Assembly: GCF_012952295.1 (NCBI RefSeq)
Contig: NZ_JABBCH010000003.1
Location: 62,001 to 126,000, forward strand
Origin: Crystallibacter degradans
GTDB lineage: Bacteria; Actinomycetota; Actinomycetes; Actinomycetales; Micrococcaceae
Reading direction: 5' to 3'
DNA: 64,000 bases
The translations under genes were made by a program, and so were the position numbers. Each line of letters begins with the position of its first letter. Within the stretch, counting starts at the first letter, position 1. This document shows positions 58,127-64,000 of this stretch, piece by piece. The notes beneath the pieces were generated by a model. That model did not search any database. It worked only from the letters and a program-made list of their open reading frames with translations, and was not told where the DNA came from.

Positions 58127-58504
58127 TTACTTGACCGTGACGGTGGCGCCGGCAGCTTCGAGAGCTTCCTTGGCCTTGTCGGCAGCTTCCTTGGTTGCAC
58201 CTTCGAGAACAGCCTTCGGAGCGCTGTCGACAACGTCCTTGGCTTCCTTCAGACCCAGCGAAGTCAGGGCGCGAACTTCCTTGATCACTGCGATCTTCTT
58301 GTCGCCAGCGGCTTCGAGGATGACGTCGAATTCGGTCTGCTCTTCAGCAGCCTCAGCGGCGCCACCGGCAGCGGGGCCGGCAACGGCAACGGCAGCAGCC
58401 GTGACGTCGAAGGTCTCTTCGAAGAGCTTCACGAAGTCGGAGAGCTCGATGATGGACAGTTCCTTGAAAGCTTCAATGAGCTCTTCGTTGGTGAGCTTCG
58501 CCAT
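58127..58504 (-). CDS. rplL: 50S ribosomal protein L7/L12
   Basis: 125 residues. The stalk protein recruits translation GTPases. The N-terminal dimerisation part is [20 protein letters not shown], the Ala-rich hinge follows, and the C-terminal domain has [20 protein letters not shown] and ends AAGATVTVK. Start ATG at 58504, 74 bases after rplJ. Confidence 0.97.
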   Translation of the reverse strand: MAKLTNEELIEAFKELSIIELSDFVKLFEETFDVTAAAVAVAGPAAGGAAEAAEEQTEFDVILEAAGDKKIAVIKEVRALTSLGLKEAKDVVDSAPKAVLEGATKEAADKAKEALEAAGATVTVK

Positions 58505-58578
58505 GATTGGCGTCCTTCCTATAGGTGGTGTTCAGCGCATTGGCCGCGCACCAAGAGATTTGGATTGGGAAGAGAGTC

Positions 58579-59181
58579 TTACTTCTCTTCGGCAGCAGCC
58601 TCGGCCGGAGCCTCGGTTGCCTCGGCAGCGGGAGCTTCTTCAGCAGCAGGTGCTTCTGCGGCCGGAGCTTCGGCAGCAGCAGTGTCTGCCGCACCGCCGT
58701 TCTCCTCCTGCTTGACGCGCAGTGCCTCGACAGTGCGGGCCAGGGCAGCCATCGGAGCCTTGAGGACGCCGGCAACGCGTGCCAACTGGAACTCACGGGA
58801 CTCGAGTGCGGCCAGCGCTGCAACACCGGGTGCATCCAGGGCTTTGCCCTCGAAGAAACCGGTCTTGATGACGAGCTGCGGGTTGGACTTTGCGAAATCC
58901 GTCAGGGACTTTGCGGCTGCAACAGCGTCACCCTTGATGAAGGCGATAGCAGTGGGTCCGGAGAGCTGGTTATCGAATGCATCGATGCCGGCTTCCTTGG
59001 CTGCAATGCCAGTCAGGGTGTTCTTGACGACAGAGAACTTGGTCTCCTGGCCGAGAGAAACACGCAGCTCCTTGAGCTGTGCAACGGTAAGCCCGCGGTA
59101 TTCGGTTAGGACTGCAGCGTTGGATTCTTTGAAATCAGTGGTGATCTCTTCAACTGCTGCCACCTTGTTTGGCGTTGCCAT
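58579..59181 (-). CDS. rplJ: 50S ribosomal protein L10 with acidic Ala/Glu tail
   Basis: 200 residues. L10 anchors L7/L12 dimers at the base of the stalk. The core has SNAAVLTEYRGLTVAQLKEL and VVKNTLTGIAAKEAG, and the C-terminal helix is followed by a tail of about 40 residues of Ala, Glu and Pro ([20 protein letters not shown]). The tail begins after the expected L12-binding helix and is probably disordered. It sits behind an L10 leader with an attenuator; the ATG has AAGGAGG. Confidence 0.96.
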   Translation of the reverse strand: MATPNKVAAVEEITTDFKESNAAVLTEYRGLTVAQLKELRVSLGQETKFSVVKNTLTGIAAKEAGIDAFDNQLSGPTAIAFIKGDAVAAAKSLTDFAKSNPQLVIKTGFFEGKALDAPGVAALAALESREFQLARVAGVLKAPMAALARTVEALRVKQEENGGAADTAAAEAPAAEAPAAEEAPAAEATEAPAEAAAEEK

Positions 59182-59227
59182 AACCCTCCTTCCGGGGAAT
59201 AGTGCCGGTGGTTCGGGTCACACGCAT

Positions 59228-59256
59228 AAAAAACGCCCCGGGCAGATGCACGGGGC
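59228..59256 (-). terminator. Attenuator terminator in the rplJ leader
   Basis: On the minus strand GCCCCG (59256-59251) pairs with CGGGGC (59240-59235) across a 10-base loop, followed by six U (59233-59228). It lies 47 bases before rplJ. This is a typical intrinsic terminator inside the leader, expected to respond to free L10 or L10-L12. Confidence 0.75.
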
Positions 59257-59386
59257 TTGGCCTTCACACATCCGGCAGTACCGGAAATGGAGGATTGCTT
59301 CGTTCACCTGCGCAGGCCGTCCCAGGCATGGGACTTTCGGTTGAATTCTTAGGGGAAATCAACGACCGACGGTCTTTGGTAGTTCA
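59228..59386 (-). promoter_or_regulatory. L10 leader RNA
   Basis: The minus-strand RNA between the promoter and the attenuator contains conserved parts of the ribosomal L10 leader as I know it: a purine-rich AAAGACC near the start, a hairpin GTCCCA/TGGGAC (59319-59334), CCUGCGCAGGUGAACGAAG and then the attenuator. Free L10-L12 binding would favour termination and reduce rplJL expression. The family call is by memory of the consensus, not a covariance search. Confidence 0.7.
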
Positions 59387-59415
59387 AGCTTACGCGAAGG
59401 GGTGACCACGGCCAA
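59387..59415 (-). promoter_or_regulatory. Candidate rplJ promoter
   Basis: On the minus strand TTGGCC (59410-59415) and TAAGCT (59387-59392) are 17 bases apart. The start would fall near 59380, at the beginning of the conserved leader. The matches are four and three of six, so support comes mainly from spacing and location. Confidence 0.4.
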
Positions 59416-59484
59416 ATCGACCGTTCCTGCCACCTCGCTGTGATTGCTGCCGCATGGCGTGCAGTTACCGCCGCACCGTACCTG

Positions 59485-60696
59485 TTACGCAGTCTCGGGC
59501 GCGGATACCTTCCGGGACGGCTGCCGCTTCAGGTAGAGCCAGGTGTACAGCAGCGCCACCAAGGCCGTGGCCGCGAGCAGGAGCAGCCCGATGGCATAGC
59601 TGTTGTCCTCCGCGTTGTACGTGGCGCCCATGACCAGCGGCGGGAAGTAGCCGCCCAGTCCGCCGGCCGCGCTCACAATTCCGGTTACGGACCCTACCCG
59701 TTCGGGCGGGGAACTGGTGCCGACCCAGGCAAAGACACCTCCGGTGCCCAGCCCGAGGGCAAAGGCCATGCCCAGGAATGTCAGGCCTGCTGGGATTTCG
59801 CCGTCGGGCCGCAGGTTGACGACGAAGGCCAGTACCGCCACGGCAGCCAGCGAGACCAGTACAACGGGCTTGGACCCGATCTTGTCGGCAAGGATGCCGC
59901 CTACCGGCCGCGCCAGCACGGCCGCCAACGCGAACCCGGCCGTGCGCGTGCCGGCTCCCGTGGGGTCCATCTCGTAGATGTCCCGCAGGTAGGTCGGCAG
60001 GTAGTTGCTGAACGAGACAAAGCCGCCGAAGACCACGGCATAAAGGAAGCACATCTGCCATGTCACCTTAAGCTTGGCGGCTGCCAGCAGCTTGGGCACA
60101 ACTGGTTTCGTATTCGGTGTCCAGCCCGGGGCTTCACGCAGGAAGAACCATACGACGGCGGCCATCGCCACCAGCAGGACCGCGACCAGCAGGTGCGTGG
60201 GAAAGTAGCCGATCCAACCCACCAGGCGCGGGGTCAGAAACGCGGCCAGCGCCGTGCCGCCCATGCCCGCACCGAACACGCCGGTAGCAAAGCCGCGTCG
60301 GGACGCCTCGAACCAAGGACTGACAAAGGGAATACCGACGGCGAAGATGGTGCCTGCCACGCCGAGCAGGAAGGCGAAAATGACCAGCAGCAGGTAGGAC
60401 TGCAGGACACCGGCCAGCGCGACCAGCAGGACTGCCGGCGTGGTAGCCAGCAGGACAGCCGTGAACATCACCCGTCCGCCAAAGCGGTCCGTCAGCGCTC
60501 CCATAACAATGCGGCCCAGCGAACCGACGAAGACCGGCATCGCGACGACGATGGACGTCTGGGTGGAGCTCAGGTCCATCTGCTGCGTGTAGCTCGCGCT
60601 GAGCGGGGCGATGATGGTCCAGGCCCAGAAGGCCATGACCGAGGCGAGAGTGGCAAGGACAAGGTTACGGGTCTGGCCCGGAGCGCCTTTTTCCAC
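59485..60696 (-). CDS. narK: Nitrate/nitrite MFS transporter NarK
   Basis: 403 residues, 12 helices. The nitrate-nitrite porter signature is recognisable in FGAGMGGTALAAFLTPRLVG (helix 5) and GATYNAEDNSYAIGL, plus GLGTGGVFAWVGTSSPPERV and GIVSAAGGLGGYFPP (helix 11), the two Gly-rich nitrate signatures. It imports nitrate and/or exports nitrite for the reductase encoded just upstream. The start is GTG, 12 bases after narI. Confidence 0.9.
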   Translation of the reverse strand: MEKGAPGQTRNLVLATLASVMAFWAWTIIAPLSASYTQQMDLSSTQTSIVVAMPVFVGSLGRIVMGALTDRFGGRVMFTAVLLATTPAVLLVALAGVLQSYLLLVIFAFLLGVAGTIFAVGIPFVSPWFEASRRGFATGVFGAGMGGTALAAFLTPRLVGWIGYFPTHLLVAVLLVAMAAVVWFFLREAPGWTPNTKPVVPKLLAAAKLKVTWQMCFLYAVVFGGFVSFSNYLPTYLRDIYEMDPTGAGTRTAGFALAAVLARPVGGILADKIGSKPVVLVSLAAVAVLAFVVNLRPDGEIPAGLTFLGMAFALGLGTGGVFAWVGTSSPPERVGSVTGIVSAAGGLGGYFPPLVMGATYNAEDNSYAIGLLLLAATALVALLYTWLYLKRQPSRKVSAPETA

Positions 60697-60708
60697 CGGA
60701 GATCCTTT

Positions 60709-61461
60709 CTACTTCCGGTCGCGGTCCCGGGTGCCTACCGGCTGCCAGCCCGGCTGCCGTGCCCGGCTTCCGGGGGCGGGGCCGACATCGCGGCTGCGGT
60801 AGACGATGTAGGGCCGGAACAGGTAGTGCAGGGGCGCTGTGAAGGCGTGCACCAACCGGGTGAACGGCCAGATGCAGAACAGCAGCATGCCCACCAGGGT
60901 GTGGAGGTGGAAGGAGAACGGAGCGGCGGCCATGGACGCGATGTCAGGCTGGAAGATGAACAGGGACCGGAACCACGGCGAGACGGTTTCGCGGTAGTTG
61001 TGGCCGTGGTCGCCTAGGAAGACGCTGGCCAGCGTTGTCCACAGCCCGAACACTATCGCCGCTACCAGCACCACATACATGAGCTTGTCGTTCTTCGTGG
61101 TGGCCATGAAGACAGGGCCCGTAGTGCGGCGGCGGATGATCAGAAGGATGATGCCGCCCAATGTGCCGATGCCAGCGATGCCGCCGACAAACAGGGCATT
61201 GAAGTGGTAGAAGTCCTGGCTCATGCCGATCGCTTCGGTCCAGGACTTCGGAATGACCAGGCCGAAGAAGTGCCCGGCGATGACCGCCAAGATACCGAAA
61301 TGGAAAATCGGCGAGCCGATGCGCAACAGCTTCGACTCGTAGAGCTGCGAGGAGCGCGTGGTCCAGCCGAACTGGTCATATTTGTAGCGCCAGATACTGC
61401 CGCCGACCAAGATGGCGACCATGACATAGGGCAGCACGCCCCAGAGCAGAATATCCATCAT
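60709..61461 (-). CDS. narI: Respiratory nitrate reductase gamma subunit (cytochrome b)
   Basis: 250 residues, five membrane helices. NarI takes electrons from menaquinol and binds two b hemes. Candidate heme histidines lie in IFHFGILAVIAGHFFGL and SFHLHTLVGMLLF. Helix order and length fit; the C-terminal tail (about 25 residues after IVYRSRDVG) is Arg/Pro-rich and longer than usual. It overlaps the narJ stop (CAATGATGG), and the first of two adjacent ATGs is annotated. Confidence 0.95.
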   Translation of the reverse strand: MMDILLWGVLPYVMVAILVGGSIWRYKYDQFGWTTRSSQLYESKLLRIGSPIFHFGILAVIAGHFFGLVIPKSWTEAIGMSQDFYHFNALFVGGIAGIGTLGGIILLIIRRRTTGPVFMATTKNDKLMYVVLVAAIVFGLWTTLASVFLGDHGHNYRETVSPWFRSLFIFQPDIASMAAAPFSFHLHTLVGMLLFCIWPFTRLVHAFTAPLHYLFRPYIVYRSRDVGPAPGSRARQPGWQPVGTRDRDRK

Positions 61462-62081
61462 TGCCCTCCCTGCATCGGAAGCAAACGGGGATCATACGGT
61501 TCCAGACCCACACTTTCAGTGGGCGGGCCGTAGCCAGCCATCTTCATCACTTCCTGCCGGTCAGTCGGCGAGGCGCCCGGCAGGGTATCGCAGATAGCTT
61601 GCAGGACCTGTGCGTACGGGAGGTTGTCGTCGACCAGCGCCAGGCGCAGCATTTCGAGACTCGGCCGGTACTGGATCAGCAGTTCCCGCCCGGCTGCCAT
61701 GTCCACCGTTGCCGCGAATTCCAGGACCATCGGCAGGTAGTCGGGCAGTTCGCCGTGTGTATTGACCAGCATTCCGCTGTCCCGGTAGACCTGCTTGAAG
61801 CCAATCAGGACCTCACCGCGGCGGCGCGTATCGCCGTCGGTCCAGTAGGAAAGGTGCAGGGCGTGCCTCTTGCTGAGGTCAAACTCCTGGACGTACCAGG
61901 CCTGCACTTCGGCGAGCGGTTTGGCGGTAAGCGCGTTCAGGACGTCGTCGAACGAGCCGTCAAGCCCATTGAACTCAGCCAGCGCGGACCGGATGAGAGG
62001 CATCCGTTCCAGCAATTCCTCATCCGGGTACCCCAGGCACCAGGATGCTGCCAGGTAGGTTACTCGTTGCCGCTGCATCAT
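61458..62081 (-). CDS. narJ: Nitrate reductase molybdenum cofactor assembly chaperone
   Basis: 207 residues, a TorD/NarJ-type chaperone that holds NarG until the Mo-bisMGD cofactor is inserted. It has the family features LAASWCLGYPDEELLERMPL, WYVQEFDLSKRHALHLSYWT and ELPDYLPMVLEFAA. The ATG overlaps the narH stop (ATGA). Confidence 0.95.
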   Translation of the reverse strand: MMQRQRVTYLAASWCLGYPDEELLERMPLIRSALAEFNGLDGSFDDVLNALTAKPLAEVQAWYVQEFDLSKRHALHLSYWTDGDTRRRGEVLIGFKQVYRDSGMLVNTHGELPDYLPMVLEFAATVDMAAGRELLIQYRPSLEMLRLALVDDNLPYAQVLQAICDTLPGASPTDRQEVMKMAGYGPPTESVGLEPYDPRLLPMQGGQ

Positions 62082-63868
62082 GGCTCCCGGGGTGGTTGGC
62101 TCTCCAGCGGGTTTCCGCTCGGTCCGGCTTGGGAACTGGGCCCTCCATAGTCCGGCCCCGGACCTGCTGCACCACCGCCATGGGCAGGAGAGTCAGGTGA
62201 CATTTGCGGATTGTCCTCGGTTTTTGGGAACAGCCCCCGCGGGACGCCCCGGCCGTCCCAGTTAAGCAGGTTGACCCTTCCCCGCAACTCCCCTGGTTCC
62301 GTCTGGCCATCGGTGGTCTGCCGTTGTTTCAGTGCGTAGAAGTTCTCCACTGCTACAGGTGTGGGCTTGCCGCTGGCTTCACCGAAGGGATCGGAGGGAT
62401 ACATGCCCGGTCCGTCGTCGAAATCCAGGGAGCAGCCCATCTCTTCGAGATTGTGCGCCTGTTCAACGTGGGCCTTGGGGATGACGTAGCGTTCGTTGTA
62501 TTTGGCAATCGCCATCAGCCTGTACATCTCGTACATAGCCTCCGGTTCCATGCCCACGGCTTCCGGTATTGAATCATCCGGATCATTGCCCAGGCTGATC
62601 CCGCGCATGAAGGAACGCATGGCGGCAAGCTTGCGGAGTACACCGGTGACAATCTCGGTGTCCCCGGCGGTGAAGAGCTCCGCCAGATATTCAACCGGGA
62701 TGCGCAGCGATTCGATGGCCCCGAACAGGTTCCCCGCGTCCTCGGCGTCGTGGCCCTGCTCGCTGAGCAGATCGACGACCGGGGACAGCGGCGGCACGTA
62801 CCAAACCATCGGCATGGTGCGGTACTCCGGATGGAGCGGCAGTGCGACCTTGTAAACCTTGGCCATCTTGTAGACCGGCGAGCGCCGCGCGGCGTCCATC
62901 CAGTCTTCCGGGATGCCCTCGGCGCGCGCTCCGGCGATCACTTCCGGATCATCGGGGTCCAGCATGAGGTCCAGCTGGGCCTGATAGAGCTCCTTCTCAT
63001 CTTCGATCGAAGCGGCCTCGGTAACCCGGTCCGCGTCGTAGAGGAAGATGCCGATGTAGCGCAGGCGGCCCACGCAGGTTTCGGAACAGACCGTCGGGAT
63101 GCCCACCTCGATGCGCGGGTAGCAGAACGTACACTTTTCGGCTTTGCCGGTCTTGTGGTTGAAATACATCTTTTTGTACGGGCAGCCCGTGATGCACTGC
63201 CGCCAGCCGCGGCAACGGTCCTGATCCACCAGGACGATGCCGTCTTCTTCTCGCTTATAGATGGCTCCGGATGGGCAGGAAGCCATGCAGGACGGGTTAA
63301 GGCAGTGTTCGCAGATCCGGGGCAGATAGAACATGAACGTCTGCTCGAACTCGAACTTGATCTTTTCCTCGGACTCCTTGCGGATCTTCTCGACAATGGG
63401 GTCCAGATGGCCCAGCTGCGAGGTGCCGCCCAAGTTGTCATCCCAGTTCGCAGACCACTCGATCTTCATGTCGTTGCCGGTGATGAGCGACTTGGGTCTG
63501 GCCACCGGAAAGTCGTCCCCGAGCGGGGCATCCGTCAGCGTTTCGTAGTCGTAGGTCCAGGGCTCGTAGTAATCGTCCAGCTCCGGCTGGACGGGGCTGG
63601 CGAAGATGCCGAAGAGCTTCTTGAGCCGGCCGCCGCCCTTGAGCTTGAGGCGGCCCCGCCGGTTCAGCTCCCAGCCGCCCCGCCATTTCTCCTGGTCCTC
63701 GTAGCGGCGCGGATAGCCCTGCCCCGGCCGGGTCTCAACATTGTTGAACCAGACGTACTCGGTGCCGGCGCGGTTGGTCCAAGCCTGTTTGCAGGTCACC
63801 GAGCAGGTGTGGCAACCGATGCATTTGTCGAGGTTCATCACCATGCCTACTTGAGCCATGACTTTCAT
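62078..63868 (-). CDS. narH: Respiratory nitrate reductase beta subunit
   Basis: 596 residues. NarH carries iron-sulfur clusters linking NarI to NarG. Cysteine motifs: MNLDKCIGCHTCSVTCKQAW (N-terminal), ICEHCLNPSCMASCPSGAIY, CRGWRQCITGCPYK (the W-containing three-iron site) and KCTFCYPRIEVGIPTVCSET. The C-terminus has an unusual Gly/Pro/Ser tail (about 555-596), longer than in the E. coli protein. Overlaps narG (ATGA) and narJ. Confidence 0.96.
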   Translation of the reverse strand: MKVMAQVGMVMNLDKCIGCHTCSVTCKQAWTNRAGTEYVWFNNVETRPGQGYPRRYEDQEKWRGGWELNRRGRLKLKGGGRLKKLFGIFASPVQPELDDYYEPWTYDYETLTDAPLGDDFPVARPKSLITGNDMKIEWSANWDDNLGGTSQLGHLDPIVEKIRKESEEKIKFEFEQTFMFYLPRICEHCLNPSCMASCPSGAIYKREEDGIVLVDQDRCRGWRQCITGCPYKKMYFNHKTGKAEKCTFCYPRIEVGIPTVCSETCVGRLRYIGIFLYDADRVTEAASIEDEKELYQAQLDLMLDPDDPEVIAGARAEGIPEDWMDAARRSPVYKMAKVYKVALPLHPEYRTMPMVWYVPPLSPVVDLLSEQGHDAEDAGNLFGAIESLRIPVEYLAELFTAGDTEIVTGVLRKLAAMRSFMRGISLGNDPDDSIPEAVGMEPEAMYEMYRLMAIAKYNERYVIPKAHVEQAHNLEEMGCSLDFDDGPGMYPSDPFGEASGKPTPVAVENFYALKQRQTTDGQTEPGELRGRVNLLNWDGRGVPRGLFPKTEDNPQMSPDSPAHGGGAAGPGPDYGGPSSQAGPSGNPLESQPPREP

Positions 63869-64000
63869 CAGTACCTGACCTCCTGCGAGCGCTTGCGGAT
63901 TGTCGTGACCATGTCCCGCTGGTTTCCGGTGGGGCCAAGGTAGTTGAAGGCATAAGCCAGCTGGCCATACCCCCCGATGAGATGCGAAGGCTTGACCAGC
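63868..64000 (-). CDS. narG: Respiratory nitrate reductase alpha subunit (C-terminus only)
   Basis: Only the last 43 codons lie in the window: LVKPSHLIGGYGQLAYAFNY, LGPTGNQRDMVTTIRK and RSQEVRY. This matches the end of NarG, the Mo-bisMGD catalytic subunit that reduces nitrate to nitrite on the cytoplasmic face. The stop overlaps the narH ATG, which confirms narGHJI order. The rest lies beyond base 64000. Confidence 0.9.
   Translation of the reverse strand, partial: LVKPSHLIGGYGQLAYAFNYLGPTGNQRDMVTTIRKRSQEVRY

Noticed and set aside
59163-59230. Short minus-strand frame starting MRVTRTTGTIPRKEG between the attenuator and rplJ
   Set aside because: Considered as a leader peptide, but it overlaps the rplJ start out of frame and has no ribosome site; the L10 leader explains the region.

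Overview
The window comes from a high-GC Gram-positive actinobacterium, most likely an Arthrobacter-type member of the Micrococcaceae. The evidence is strong G/C third-position bias, frequent GTG/TTG starts, a short-LID adenylate kinase, an spc operon without rpsN (the arrangement I recall from Micrococcus luteus), and protocatechuate and nitrate modules typical of soil Arthrobacter. I see no rRNA or tRNA genes, CRISPR array, insertion sequence or prophage. The left edge cuts rpsK and the right edge cuts narG.

Layout: (1) 1-1316, minus: the head of the infA-rpmJ-rpsM-rpsK operon. (2) About 1480-9470: an accessory block of about 8 kb between infA and map, which are normally neighbours. It holds a P1/NylC-like Ntn hydrolase with a phosphotransferase-like protein, a solitary FokI-like endonuclease of lower GC (plus strand), a divergent MarR/MFS pair, and a secreted crystallin-like protein with an ECF sigma factor and a membrane partner. 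(3) 9584-22438, minus: map-adk-secY, the spc operon (rplN to rplO) and the S10 operon (rpsJ to rpsQ), with breaks carrying hairpins or promoter-like sequence. (4) 22982-29032: a GH1 beta-glucosidase, a giant polytopic membrane protein with a 46-residue membrane partner, and a VOC protein. (5) 29186-33648, minus: the str operon rpsL-rpsG-fusA-tuf. (6) 33915-38206, minus: two tandem OafA-type acyltransferase/SGNH proteins. (7) 38339-48137, minus: a complete set of genes taking 4-hydroxybenzoate through protocatechuate to central metabolism (pobA, pcaHGBDC, pcaFIJ), with two IclR regulators and candidate operators. (8) 48326-55852, minus: rpoB-rpoC. (9) 56367-58050, plus: a thiolase and ybaK. (10) 58127-59415, minus: rplJ-rplL behind an L10 leader with an attenuator. 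(11) 59485-64000, minus: narGHJI-narK, respiratory nitrate reductase with its transporter.

Most of the window is the translation and transcription core, read on the minus strand and tightly packed with ATGA/GTGA overlaps. Accessory functions sit at the joints between core operons. The most novel item is the 699-residue nuclease at 3468-5567. It has an internally duplicated winged-helix recognition half, a FokI-like D...D-A-K cleavage domain and an extra C-terminal domain, and no methyltransferase is encoded anywhere in the window. The crystallin/ECF sigma operon next to it and the giant membrane protein pair are the next most interesting.
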